A stretch of 46,824 nt of DNA from Methanothrix sp. (GTDB taxonomy: Archaea; Halobacteriota; Methanosarcinia; Methanotrichales; Methanotrichaceae), in contig JAGPMN010000009.1 in assembly GCA_018052825.1 (NCBI GenBank), positions 1 to 46,824 of the forward strand. Reading direction: 5' to 3'. The translations under genes were made by a program, and so were the position numbers. Positions 14,696-24,002 of this stretch are shown piece by piece. The first letter of the stretch is position 1, and every line of letters begins with the position of its first letter. The notes beneath the pieces were generated by a model. The model had not been told where the DNA came from. It ran no database searches and saw only the letters and a program-made list of their open reading frames with translations.

Positions 14696-14717
14696 GGCAG
14701 TATTCAAACTCAAGCCG

Positions 14718-15746
14718 ATGGATGACATCAGACGTCTCTCCGCTGTAGCCGAAATGATATGCGATCATGTCAGCCTGGACGGGCCGGATGAAATAGACAG
14801 GTTCATGCAGGCCACGGAGTTGAGGGAGGGAGACTTTGTGGCCCTGCAGCCTCAAGAATTCGGGGGTGAGATATTCGCAGTGGACGGCTCCAATGCCCCA
14901 ATCTGCAGCTGGTCCACAGCCAGCGTCAATCTCATTCGCGCCGGCTATGCCGTCTACCGGGGGCGGGAGTGGCAGAGGACTGTCATCACCTTTGACGACC
15001 TGTTCATGGCAGACGAAAAGCTCATACCAGACACGTTCGATCCCTATCTGGAGGAGTTCTTCGGCCTCTCGGGAGCGGCCTTCAGCGAGCCTGACCTGGA
15101 GAGGCTCTCAAGCTACTACAGGGAGATGCAGGAGTATATTGCAATCGACGACGCCCTCCGGCATGCCAGGGCAGGCGATCTGATACTATATGACGGCAGC
15201 TTCGACGTATTCGAGCCCCTGCGGGGTGCAGTTGCCAGCTTATTTTCAAAGGCAAGGGAGAATGAAGTGGCGCTTCTGGCGGTGGCCAAGGCCTCAGCCC
15301 TCACCTGGGGCGAGGAGATCAGCCTGCCCTTCGTGCCCCATGCCGCCCTGGCCGGCTCCCTTCTCCTTCCAGATTCAGCCTGGTACCTTCGCCTTAAAGA
15401 CAAGAAGGTCGATGCCGGACAGGGGAGGTGGAATGGAGAGCCATTCGTGGTGCGCTTCTGCGGCCAGTCCCATCACGCCTTCCGGGTGGACTCCCCAGCC
15501 TATCTGGTTGCTCAGATCGGATCGATCCTGGCAAAGGCCGCCGCATACTCCTGCTCGGCAGAGTGTCTGGGCTATCCCCACGCCCTCTTCCGGGCGCACA
15601 GGGATATCAGGATAGCAGAGCCTGAGAGGCAGGCCGTGAGGAGAAGGCTCATATCCCGCCTGGCGGATATGGGCATGAGCCGCTTTCAACTGAATCTGCT
15701 CATGGAAGACATTCACGACATTCTGGAGATGAGGCCGTCGTTTTGA
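14718..15746 (+). CDS. nurA: NurA, 5'-3' nuclease of DNA end resection
   Basis: NurA is a ring-forming nuclease that works with the HerA translocase to trim DNA ends after Mre11-Rad50. From the ATG at 14718 the product has 342 residues. EIFAVDGSNAP carries the first metal-binding Asp of the family, and DLILYDGSFDVFEPL contains the next conserved Asp. The C-terminal HRDIRIAEPERQAVRRRL stretch also fits NurA. An upstream in-frame start at 14622 would add 32 residues with no resemblance to the family and would lie ahead of the TATA box, so I reject it. The gene is followed directly by herA, mre11 and rad50. Confidence 0.88.
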   Translation: MDDIRRLSAVAEMICDHVSLDGPDEIDRFMQATELREGDFVALQPQEFGGEIFAVDGSNAPICSWSTASVNLIRAGYAVYRGREWQRTVITFDDLFMADEKLIPDTFDPYLEEFFGLSGAAFSEPDLERLSSYYREMQEYIAIDDALRHARAGDLILYDGSFDVFEPLRGAVASLFSKARENEVALLAVAKASALTWGEEISLPFVPHAALAGSLLLPDSAWYLRLKDKKVDAGQGRWNGEPFVVRFCGQSHHAFRVDSPAYLVAQIGSILAKAAAYSCSAECLGYPHALFRAHRDIRIAEPERQAVRRRLISRLADMGMSRFQLNLLMEDIHDILEMRPSF

Positions 15747-15750
15747 TTCG

Positions 15751-17403
15751 ATGAAGTGGAGACGGAAGCGCTATTGGGAAGATATATCGGGATGGAAAAT
15801 CATGGTGGCTCGCGAATCTGAAGCTCCTTCGCCCGGCAGGGCGGCGGATCTGCTCAACAGGAAGGTATTGGAGAGGAGGGATACGACATATCGCATCGTA
15901 TCCAGGAACGTCTCTGAGTATCATTTCATTGTGCCCTTCGACCTCTCTGCAGAGGACCGGGTTGAGGTGGGGCAGATTTTCTCCATCCGGGACGGCGGTC
16001 TCACATACCTGGCCCGCGTCCTGAACATAGAGCACAGCTCCAACTACGACGGCCACTGGGATACCACCATCAAGGGCACGCAGTTCTTCGACTCAGACCA
16101 GATATTCAACAGGGTTATCGCCGAGCCTCTGGGCTGCATCGAGGGAAAGACGGGATTTAAGAAGGCCAGGACGCTGCCCACCAAATTTGCGCCGGTGAGG
16201 CGTGCGGAGAGGGCGGAGTTCGGATTTTTAAGCGATGTCATGGGGGATATAGAGGTCGGATACCTGCGCAACGGATCGCGGCTGGTGGAGGATATTCCCG
16301 TGGCCCTGCATAGCGACGTCATGGACCATCACATGGGAGTCTTCGCCACCACAGGCATGGGCAAATCAAACTTCATGAAGGTCTTTGCCGCCTCATGCAT
16401 GCGCCTGTTTGTGCGGGGTGAGTCGAAGTTCGGGCTGCTGGTGGTCGACCCGCACGGCGAGTACCTCAAGGGCAAAAACTTGGTCAAGGGCCTCTCACAT
16501 CTCAAGTGTTTCAGGGATGGGCTGGCCTGCTACTCCACCGACAGGATGAACGCCTCCGATCCGGGGGTGGAGGAGCTGGGCGTCTCCCTCTCGGAAATAT
16601 CCCCGCAGGACATCGCCCTGCTCTATGACTGGTCGCCCCCCCAGAGGGACGCCCTGGATGCCATATCCCGCATATTCGATCCCGCCCGCTGGCTGGAGGA
16701 GATTCAAACCCCTGAGGGCATGGCCCGCATGATAGGGGAGGGCTTCAGGGACAGTACGGTTAATGTCCTGATCAGGAGGATAAAGACGGAACTGGATAGA
16801 AACTCCTATGTCGGAAGGAGGTCCAGCCTGGCAAACATCCTGGCCAGCCTGCAGAGGGGAAAGGTGGTGCTTGTCGACATACCCAGGATGAGCGACAAAT
16901 CGGAGCTCTTCCTGCTCTCGGTGGTCTCCCGCCACATCCTGGACGAGTACAAAAAGGATGCCCCGGCAGGTCTGGATCGCAAGAACTGCCTCATCACCAT
17001 TGAAGAGGCACAGAGGGTGCTGGGCGCGGGCAGCAGCACGTCACGCTTCGAGAGCATCGCCCGTGAGGGGCGCAAATTCGGTGTTGGCCTGTGTGCCATC
17101 ACCCAGCAGCCCAAGCTCATCGAAAAGCAGCTGCTCTCCCAGTTCAACACCCTCGTGGTGATGGGGCTTGGGGACAGAAACGACCGCAGGCAGCTGGAGG
17201 AGTCCGCCAAGCAGGATCTCTCCTCCATGGACATAGAGATTCAGACACTGGAGAGGGGGGAGGCGGTTATATCGACTCTGGGAATACCCTTCCCCGTGCC
17301 TGCCAGGATCCACCGCTACGAGGACTACCTGCGCCGCCTGGAAACGGAGGAAAAGCCGCAGGGGCTGATCAGAAGAGGCGGATTCAAGCCGTTTGACGAT
17401 TGA
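15751..17403 (+). CDS. herA: HerA, DNA-translocating ATPase
   Basis: HerA forms a hexamer of the FtsK/HerA class and drives DNA into NurA. The 550-residue protein has an N-terminal HAS beta-barrel (about residues 30-150), Walker A ATTGMGKSN (199-207), Walker B LLVVDPHGEY (229-238), CLITIEEAQRVLGAG, REGRKFGVGLCAITQQP with the arginine and Gln polar motif, and a C-terminal tail ending near GFKPFDD. The ATG at 15751 comes four bases after the nurA stop; the ATG at 15802 (MVARES) is an alternative that still includes the barrel. It is the second gene of the four-gene operon. Confidence 0.94.
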   Translation: MKWRRKRYWEDISGWKIMVARESEAPSPGRAADLLNRKVLERRDTTYRIVSRNVSEYHFIVPFDLSAEDRVEVGQIFSIRDGGLTYLARVLNIEHSSNYDGHWDTTIKGTQFFDSDQIFNRVIAEPLGCIEGKTGFKKARTLPTKFAPVRRAERAEFGFLSDVMGDIEVGYLRNGSRLVEDIPVALHSDVMDHHMGVFATTGMGKSNFMKVFAASCMRLFVRGESKFGLLVVDPHGEYLKGKNLVKGLSHLKCFRDGLACYSTDRMNASDPGVEELGVSLSEISPQDIALLYDWSPPQRDALDAISRIFDPARWLEEIQTPEGMARMIGEGFRDSTVNVLIRRIKTELDRNSYVGRRSSLANILASLQRGKVVLVDIPRMSDKSELFLLSVVSRHILDEYKKDAPAGLDRKNCLITIEEAQRVLGAGSSTSRFESIAREGRKFGVGLCAITQQPKLIEKQLLSQFNTLVVMGLGDRNDRRQLEESAKQDLSSMDIEIQTLERGEAVISTLGIPFPVPARIHRYEDYLRRLETEEKPQGLIRRGGFKPFDD

Positions 17404-17419
17404 GAGAGGGCGACGGACA

Positions 17420-18562
17420 ATGAAGATTGTTCACCTGGCAGACTCGCATCTGGGATTTTCCAGCTACAGCCGTCTGGATGACCGAGGGAGAAACCGCATT
17501 GAAGAGATGGTCTACTCCGGCTTTGAACAGGCGATAGAAAAGATTGTCAGCCTGCGCCCAGATGTGGTGGTCCATGCCGGAGATGTATTTCATCACGTCC
17601 ACCCCAAGATCAGGCCGATGGTGGTCTTTCAGAGGGGCCTCTTCCGGCTGATGGATGAAGGCATTCCGGTGATAATCATCAGCGGCAATCACGACGCCCC
17701 GAAGAGCTACTCTCTGACAAGCCCCTTCCGCCTATTCGAGGGATTGAAGGATGTGCACATCGCCCAGAGGTATCAGTACGAAGGAGTGGATGTGGGAGAT
17801 CACCGATTTCACTGCATTCCATTCTGCATAGAGCCTCAGGACTACATAGCCGAGTTTGAGAAGATCAGGCGGAGTGGTCGGGATGTGCTGGTCATGCACG
17901 GCCTGATGGAGTCGCTTCAGAACAGGAGGATGAGGAGCGTTGGGGAGCACGAGCTGTCCGACAGCTTTCTCAAGAGCGACTTCGACTACATAGCTCTCGG
18001 CCACTTCCACGGCCAGGTGAGGCTGTCATCCAATGCCTGGTACAGCGGCTCAGTGGAGTACTTCAACTTCGGAGAGGCTCAGGATGTGAAGGGAATGCTG
18101 CTGGTGGACACTGAGACCGGGAGGACGGAGGGCGTGGCTGTCAGGCCCAGGTACATGATCGACCACCCGGAGATAGACTGCACCGGCATGCATTCAGAGG
18201 AGATCGCCGAGTCCCTGATGAATCTCTGCTCTGAATACGGTATCCGGGATAAGATGGTCAGGATCACACTCAAGAATGTCAACCGCGCCGCCTACAAGAG
18301 CCTTGACCATGCCGGCCTGGCCGGGCTGGGGGCTGCTGCTCTGTACTTCAAGATCCGGCCGCAGTTCGCCGACGAGGAGGAGCACATCGAGCGGCCTGTG
18401 GACCGCCGCACACTTCCAGAGGAGTTCTCGGGCTTTCTTGAGGAGAAGGCGCGGAGCGATCTGATACCGCAGGCCATAAGGGGCGATGTCGTCTCCTACG
18501 GATCCCAGGTCATGAAAAGGGCTGTGTCTGCCAGGCAGAGGGAGGCTCTGGATGCATCTTAA
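17420..18562 (+). CDS. mre11: Mre11, double-strand break repair nuclease
   Basis: Mre11 is the manganese-dependent nuclease partner of Rad50. The 380-residue product shows all phosphodiesterase motifs: HLADSHLG (D8, H10), VVHAGDVFHH, IISGNHDAP, VMHGLMES and ALGHFHGQV. A C-terminal capping region (about 230-290) and a Rad50-binding tail follow. The start is ATG at 17420 (MKIVHLADSH), 16 bases after the herA stop; an in-frame ATG at 17393 would add nine unrelated residues and overlap herA. The end overlaps rad50 by 11 bases, suggesting coupled synthesis of the two subunits. Confidence 0.95.
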   Translation: MKIVHLADSHLGFSSYSRLDDRGRNRIEEMVYSGFEQAIEKIVSLRPDVVVHAGDVFHHVHPKIRPMVVFQRGLFRLMDEGIPVIIISGNHDAPKSYSLTSPFRLFEGLKDVHIAQRYQYEGVDVGDHRFHCIPFCIEPQDYIAEFEKIRRSGRDVLVMHGLMESLQNRRMRSVGEHELSDSFLKSDFDYIALGHFHGQVRLSSNAWYSGSVEYFNFGEAQDVKGMLLVDTETGRTEGVAVRPRYMIDHPEIDCTGMHSEEIAESLMNLCSEYGIRDKMVRITLKNVNRAAYKSLDHAGLAGLGAAALYFKIRPQFADEEEHIERPVDRRTLPEEFSGFLEEKARSDLIPQAIRGDVVSYGSQVMKRAVSARQREALDAS

Positions 18563-21500
18563 CCGGCTGGTCATGTACAACTTCAAGAAGTTTCGCAGGA
18601 GCGAGATAGACTTCTCAGACGGCCTCACAGGCATCGTGGGAAGCAACGGAGCCGGCAAGAGCACCATAGTGGAGGCCATAGCCTGGTCCCTCTACGGCAA
18701 CAGGGCCTCGGGCATCAAAAGGGACTTCATAAAAAATGCCAGAGCCGGGCCTTCAGATTCGGTTGAGACCCGCCTCACCCTCTCTCTTGGCAGGCAGGAG
18801 CTGGTCATATACCGGGCCATGAGGGGCAGGGCCATGACTCCTGAGGCCGTTCTCGTTTTGGATGGTCAGAGGATTGCCAGCGGCAGCAAAGAGGTGGACG
18901 GCAGGCTGGAGGAGATACTGAAGATCAGCTATCAGGACTTCATGAAGACCTTCTATGCCCGGCAGAAGGACCTGGACAACCTGCTCAGGGAGGGGGGCGT
19001 GGGCAAGAGGGAGTACCTGCTCAAGCTGCTGGGATTGGAGGACATAAAAGAGTGCGCCATAGAGCAGATCAAGTCAGATAAATCGGCTCTGGACGGGCAG
19101 AGGAGCCGGCTGGCAGGCGCTTTAGAGGAGATCGGGGATGTCTCTGCCAGGCAGGAGAAGGTCTCCTGCGATATTGCCGCGGCGCAGGCGGCCCTGCAGG
19201 AGGAGGAGGGCAGGCTCGGAAGGCTTGCTGCCGTGGCGGATGAGAGAAGACGGCAGATTGAGGTGCTGGCAGAGAAGATGCGCCGGCACGGCCTGCTGGC
19301 AGAGCGGCTGAAGAGGCTGGCCGCACGCCGGGAGGAGCTTGAGGGGGAGGCTGCTGCGGAGGAGAGGCGTCTGGCTCTCATTGCCTCAGCCAGGCGGAGG
19401 CTCGCTGAGATAGAGCCGCAGCTTTTGCGGCTGGCATCTGTCAGGGCGCGTCTCTCTGAGCTTGAGCCGAAGAGGGCGGAGTTCGAGATCGGAGAGCGCC
19501 GGCTGGCGGCAGAGGCTGCAGCACTGCAGGCGGAGAGAAAGGCCCTCTCAGAGAGCGACAGAAGCCTCTCTGAGCTCGAGAAGGAGGCAGCCCTCCTCGA
19601 AGCCCTGCGGCCTGATGAGGAGGAGCACAGCCGGCTGCAGGAGAGGCTGGCCGCCCTGGAGGGGCAGAGAGACAGGCACACAAGGCTGCAGTCCCGGCAA
19701 AAAGAGCTTGAGGCACGGCTGCAGGGCTGCAGGGCAAACTGCTCCAGGAGCAGCAGGCTCATTGACGATCTGTACCGGGCACGAGCCCGCATGGAGGAGA
19801 TAGCCGGCTGCATGGAGGAGGAGGAGCGCCGGCGGGCGGAGCTGGAGGAGCTCATCCGGAAGAGGGAGAGGCAGAGGGAGCTCGCAGAGCTGTCCGAGCG
19901 GAGGAGATCTCTGGAGGAGAGGCAGTCCAGGCTCAATGTACAGGCAGAGAGGGCACGGGCTGAGGCTCAGGCCCTCTCGGCAATCGAGGCGCAGGAGGAG
20001 GAGCTGCGCCGCCAGGACAGGGAGCTGGACCGGCTGGGCAGCGAGCTCGCTCGCGCCTTAGCAGAGCTGCGTGGCAGCTACAAGGCCCAGGAGATGGCCC
20101 TGGCAGAGGCTGAGAGGGCGCTCAAGAAGGCCGTCTCCCTCGGAGAGGAGGGGCTGTGCCCCGCATGCGAGCGGCCTCTCGAGGGGCAGCGCGGCCTTCT
20201 GCTGAGAAAGTATGAGAGAGCTGCCGGTGCGGCCCGCCAGGAGAAGGAGGCTCTCGCAGCAAAGATCGCCAGCCAGACTGAGGCGATGGAGGGGGTGGCC
20301 AGGTCCCGAAGCAATCTGCGTCAGGCCTTCGATGATCTTGGGGTGATGAAGAGCCGGCGATCCGCAATTGAGGCTGAGCTGAGAAGCCTCGGCCTGCAGC
20401 AGCAGGAGTGCCAGTCGGAGCTAGAGGATATGGCAGCCAGAATAGAGGCCCTCGGCGAGGTTGACTATGACGAAAAGAGGCTGCTAGAGGTCCAGGCTGC
20501 ACTTCAGGCGCTGGCCCCCCTCGTGAGGGAGTGCTCTGCCATATCAGTGCGGCTGGAGAAGCTTGCAGGCCTCGAGGAGGAGCTTGAGGCATTCAAGAGG
20601 GAGGAGGCGGAGCTGGAAGGGGCTTTGCAGGATCTCTCAGCCCTGATCATGGAGCTCGGATTCTCAGAGAAAGACTTCCAGGATGCGAAAAAGAGGCAGG
20701 CACAGCTCAAGCCCACCCACGACCGATTCATACTGCTCTCTGAGAGGGCTGCCCGGATTTCTGCCCTGCAGAGGAGGAGAGCCGGGCAGGCGGAGGAGAT
20801 AGCCCGGCTGGAGTCTGTGCTGAAGTCCATTCAGGCCGCACAGGAGAGGCTGGGCTACCGTCCAGAGGAGTATCTGGCCCTTCAGGCGGAGAAGAAGGAG
20901 CTGGCGCCGGCAGAGAGCGAGCAGCAGAAGATAAATGCTCTTTTGGCAGGGGAGGAGCAGGCTCAGGAGCGGCTGCAGTCTGCCAGGCTATCTCTGCAAA
21001 GCCTCTGCTCTGACATTCAGGCTGCAGAGGGGGAGATGGCTGCCCTGGGCTACAGTGAAGAGGAGCACGAGCTGTCGAAGGCCGCTCTGGCGGAGGCAGA
21101 GATGCGGCTTGAGGAGGCCCGCAGGGCTGTATCGGAGAGAAGGGTGCGCCTCGGGGTCCTGCAGGCCGAGGCAGAGCGGCTCGATGATGAGGCCCGCAGG
21201 AAGCAGGAGCTGGAGGCGTCCCTCTCCAGGGTGGAGCGGCAGTCTGAGGTTGTGGAGACTGTGAGGGGCCTTGTCAACGACTTCATGGACCAGGTGCTCA
21301 TCCGGGTGAAGAACGACATCGCCCGCACTGCAGGAGAGATACTCGAGGAGGTATCCGGCAAGTACAGCCTCCTCAAGATCGACGACGACTTCAACATCCA
21401 GGTGGAGGATGGAGGCAGCTTCTACCCCATCTCCCGCTACTCAGGCGGGGAGATAGACATGATCGCAGTATCTGTGCGGGTGGCCATCAGCGAGTACCTC

Positions 21501-21731
21501 ATGCGCTTCGGCCCTGATGAGGAGAGCTACTCCTTCCTGATTTTAGACGAGATCTTCGGCAGCCAGGACCAGGAGCACAGGGAGAAGATGATACAGATGC
21601 TGCGAAACCTGGAGAGGCGCTTTCCCCAGATCATCGCCATAAGCCATATCAGCGACGTGCAGGGGCAGTTCGACTGCACTCTGCAGGTGGTGGAGGATGA
21701 AATGGGCAACAGCCGGGTGGAGGTGCTTTAG
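18552..21731 (+). CDS. rad50: Rad50, SMC-like ATPase with zinc hook
   Basis: The 1059-residue protein has the expected plan: an N-terminal ATPase half with Walker A GSNGAGKST (residues 30-38), a long coiled coil very rich in Glu, Arg, Leu and Ala, a zinc hook CPAC at C536-C539 in the middle, the returning coiled coil, and a C-terminal half with signature YSGGEIDMIAVSVRVA and Walker B FLILDEIFGSQDQEH. Its size is slightly above that of many archaeal Rad50 proteins. It ends the nurA-herA-mre11-rad50 operon. Its stop (21729-21731) overlaps the stop of the convergent flavoprotein gene. Long antisense frames here are by-products of the biased coiled-coil codons. Confidence 0.96.
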   Translation: MHLNRLVMYNFKKFRRSEIDFSDGLTGIVGSNGAGKSTIVEAIAWSLYGNRASGIKRDFIKNARAGPSDSVETRLTLSLGRQELVIYRAMRGRAMTPEAVLVLDGQRIASGSKEVDGRLEEILKISYQDFMKTFYARQKDLDNLLREGGVGKREYLLKLLGLEDIKECAIEQIKSDKSALDGQRSRLAGALEEIGDVSARQEKVSCDIAAAQAALQEEEGRLGRLAAVADERRRQIEVLAEKMRRHGLLAERLKRLAARREELEGEAAAEERRLALIASARRRLAEIEPQLLRLASVRARLSELEPKRAEFEIGERRLAAEAAALQAERKALSESDRSLSELEKEAALLEALRPDEEEHSRLQERLAALEGQRDRHTRLQSRQKELEARLQGCRANCSRSSRLIDDLYRARARMEEIAGCMEEEERRRAELEELIRKRERQRELAELSERRRSLEERQSRLNVQAERARAEAQALSAIEAQEEELRRQDRELDRLGSELARALAELRGSYKAQEMALAEAERALKKAVSLGEEGLCPACERPLEGQRGLLLRKYERAAGAARQEKEALAAKIASQTEAMEGVARSRSNLRQAFDDLGVMKSRRSAIEAELRSLGLQQQECQSELEDMAARIEALGEVDYDEKRLLEVQAALQALAPLVRECSAISVRLEKLAGLEEELEAFKREEAELEGALQDLSALIMELGFSEKDFQDAKKRQAQLKPTHDRFILLSERAARISALQRRRAGQAEEIARLESVLKSIQAAQERLGYRPEEYLALQAEKKELAPAESEQQKINALLAGEEQAQERLQSARLSLQSLCSDIQAAEGEMAALGYSEEEHELSKAALAEAEMRLEEARRAVSERRVRLGVLQAEAERLDDEARRKQELEASLSRVERQSEVVETVRGLVNDFMDQVLIRVKNDIARTAGEILEEVSGKYSLLKIDDDFNIQVEDGGSFYPISRYSGGEIDMIAVSVRVAISEYLMRFGPDEESYSFLILDEIFGSQDQEHREKMIQMLRNLERRFPQIIAISHISDVQGQFDCTLQVVEDEMGNSRVEVL

Positions 21732-22894
21732 CCATACCACAGCAGCCTGGCCAGCCTTATCGCATCCAGTCCCAGATGGGGCAGCATGCGGAGCATGAGC
21801 CGGCTGGGCCTGTCTATATCCCCGTACTCCTCAATGGCCTTTATCAGCCCGGGCCGGGCCGCTATGCAGCCCACCAGCTCGTCAATCTCAGCGTGGCTCA
21901 TGCGCATCAGGACACGGTGAAGCCTCATGCCCGTCTCCAGCTCCCGGCCGAGGGCAGCCCGCCAGAGCCGGTCGTACTCCGCCAGACGGCCGGCAGAGGG
22001 ATCGCCCTCCAGGCTGGCAGCCGCAGCCACCCCTCCTGCGATCTTTGCAGCCACCAGCCCGGGAAAGATGCCACCTCCCGATGTGGGCTTGACCTGGCCG
22101 GCTGCGTCTCCCACTGCCAGCAGCCCCTGCACGGCAGTTGCGGCCGCCGGGCCTATAGGCAGGCCGCCCACGTTAATGGCCACAGCCGAGCCCGAAAGCC
22201 TATCGGCTATGGCCGGCCTCTTTAAAAATGCGCGCAGCCTCTCGCAGCCCCGGTCGAGGGCTGCAAGGCCGATCCTGGCCCGCTCCTCCCCCAGTGGAAT
22301 CACCCAGGCGAAGAGCCCCGGAGCCTGGCCCAGGTGCACCTCCACCTTCTCTGGGTCCCTCACTCTGAATGGAGCCTCCACCTGTGCGCCGGAGAGGATC
22401 ATCCGGGGCGGAGGGATGCCTGCCATTCGGGCCAGCTTCGACTGCACGCCCTCTGCTGATATGACCACTGCTGCCCGCAGGCCTCCTCCGCCCTCCAGAT
22501 GGATCGTGCAGCCCTTCCCGTCCCGGGATATGGTCCTTGCGGCAGAGCAGAGCTGCAGGACGGCCCCTTCCCGCACAGCACTGGCGGCCAGAGCCCTGTC
22601 AAAGAGCCTCCTGTCCACCACCCAGGCCCTGCAGTCTCCCGCCTTGAAGTCCAGGGTAAGGCCGCCCGGAGATATGACGGATGCCCCCTTCATGCCCTGC
22701 AGCAGGAACGGGCCGGGGCTGAGCTGCGACTCGGCCAGGGCTTCGCTTCCAAGCAGCCCGGCACACTGAACAGGCCAGCCCACTGCCGGATGCTCCTCCA
22801 GGATGACTGTGCTCGCTCCCGCCCTGGCAGCATACCTGGCGGCCATAGAGCCTGCCGGGCCGGCACCTATAACGGCCACGTCGAACGAATCCAT
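21728..22894 (-). CDS. Geranylgeranyl reductase family FAD-dependent oxidoreductase
   Basis: From the ATG at 22892-22894 the product has 388 residues. FDVAVIGAGPAGSMAARYAARAG is the FAD-binding Rossmann start. GWPVQCAGLLG matches the P-x-x-CGG-like motif of the geranylgeranyl reductase family, and LLAVGDAAGQVKPTSGGGIFPGL is the diagnostic GDA-x-G-x-x-x-P-x-x-GGG segment. Archaeal members saturate the isoprenoid chains of membrane lipids or of quinone-like carriers such as methanophenazine, but which applies here cannot be determined. An in-frame start at 23029 would add 45 residues that do not fit the family and would lie on the far side of the divergent promoter. It is convergent with rad50 with overlapping stops. 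Confidence 0.85.
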   Translation of the reverse strand: MDSFDVAVIGAGPAGSMAARYAARAGASTVILEEHPAVGWPVQCAGLLGSEALAESQLSPGPFLLQGMKGASVISPGGLTLDFKAGDCRAWVVDRRLFDRALAASAVREGAVLQLCSAARTISRDGKGCTIHLEGGGGLRAAVVISAEGVQSKLARMAGIPPPRMILSGAQVEAPFRVRDPEKVEVHLGQAPGLFAWVIPLGEERARIGLAALDRGCERLRAFLKRPAIADRLSGSAVAINVGGLPIGPAAATAVQGLLAVGDAAGQVKPTSGGGIFPGLVAAKIAGGVAAAASLEGDPSAGRLAEYDRLWRAALGRELETGMRLHRVLMRMSHAEIDELVGCIAARPGLIKAIEEYGDIDRPSRLMLRMLPHLGLDAIRLARLLWYG

Positions 22895-22953
22895 AATCGG
22901 GGATAATGGGTTCGGCAAAGACTTTAATACTTTCCGAATCTCCTGTGCAGGAT

Positions 22954-23886
22954 ATGAAGGCCGAAATTCCCCTCCTTTTGATCTTGATATTTGCATATCC
23001 GCTATATTCCGGGTCATCTGCGGCATCATCTATCCAGCAAGACGACCTCTTACTGGATGAGGCCGGCTGTCAGATTATTGAATTTAAGGGCTGCAGCGAA
23101 CTGATGCTGCCCCAGGTGAAGAAATCCGGTGTAGACAACCTGTCATGTTTGAGCCTGCTGCCGGTATTTTTATCCAATCAATCCATAAACGGCACAGCTC
23201 GCTTGCCTGCAAACGATAATGGCAGCGCTTATTCCTCTCTCTGCCTCTCCCCCCTCTCAGTGCTCAGGGGATATGGCAATTATTCCCTCTGTACCGGCCC
23301 CGGTTCCACGGCTCATCTGGCAGCAAACGACTCCGGCTTTGCGGAGTTCAGCATCCCCCCTGCTGAAAGCGGCATGTATGCTGTGTATCTATCTGATGCC
23401 GAAAAGGGGCTGGAGAGGGCAGTTCGGCCTCTGCTAGTCACAGAAGGGGGACTTCACCTCCACATGCCCGACCAGATAGGGGCGGATGAGCAGCTCATCT
23501 CCATTGAGATGAACACCACTGTGCCTGACAACGAAAGCAATCTATTCGCAGCAGTCATGATGCTGGAGAGCGACTACAGCAACTCCAGCATCACCTTCTC
23601 GGAAAATAATACAACGAACTGCACAGATCTGACCTTCACACTATCGGGCAGCTCCGCCTTCATACCCTGTCCATTCCATCCGTCGGCGGAGCTTCTCTTC
23701 AGTATGCTGCCCCTGCTGCCTGAAAACAGCGCAGTGGGACTTCAGGAGTCCTCCCATCCGGGAGCAGTCCTCACCCTTGTGAGCGACAGCCCCTGGAAAA
23801 AAGGCAGATATGTGATAGCCTGCTGCGCATACTCCAGAGAGAGAGGCCTCCTCGGAGCAGAGCAGAAACTAATCGAGGTTATTTAA
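22954..23886 (+). CDS. Secreted surface protein, unknown function
   Basis: The ATG at 22954 gives a 310-residue product starting MKAEIPLLLILIFAYPLYSG, a signal peptide. The rest is rich in Ser, Asn-x-Ser/Thr sites and paired cysteines, typical of glycosylated surface proteins of Methanosarcinales. GMYAVYLSDAEKGLERAV and the following beta-strand pattern may belong to a methanogen extracellular domain family (TIGR04279-like), but I am not sure. A TATA-like ACTTTAATAC lies about 28 bases before the ATG, suggesting a leaderless mRNA. An earlier start at 22906 would lie upstream of that TATA element. Confidence 0.65.
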   Translation: MKAEIPLLLILIFAYPLYSGSSAASSIQQDDLLLDEAGCQIIEFKGCSELMLPQVKKSGVDNLSCLSLLPVFLSNQSINGTARLPANDNGSAYSSLCLSPLSVLRGYGNYSLCTGPGSTAHLAANDSGFAEFSIPPAESGMYAVYLSDAEKGLERAVRPLLVTEGGLHLHMPDQIGADEQLISIEMNTTVPDNESNLFAAVMMLESDYSNSSITFSENNTTNCTDLTFTLSGSSAFIPCPFHPSAELLFSMLPLLPENSAVGLQESSHPGAVLTLVSDSPWKKGRYVIACCAYSRERGLLGAEQKLIEVI

Positions 23887-24002
23887 AAGATGAGAGCTTC
23901 GCGAATCTGCCGTTTCTTCGCAGGGAGTGGAGGCATATTGGATTGCCTGATGATTCCTTCGTATGATAGATATATAAAGGTATATGTGCTAAACAACTCT
24001 GG

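Noticed and set aside
18953..19936. A 327-codon antisense frame inside rad50
   Set aside because: Its Ser/Arg/Leu-rich composition is the reverse of the Glu/Arg/Leu-rich coiled coil; rad50 is clearly the real gene.
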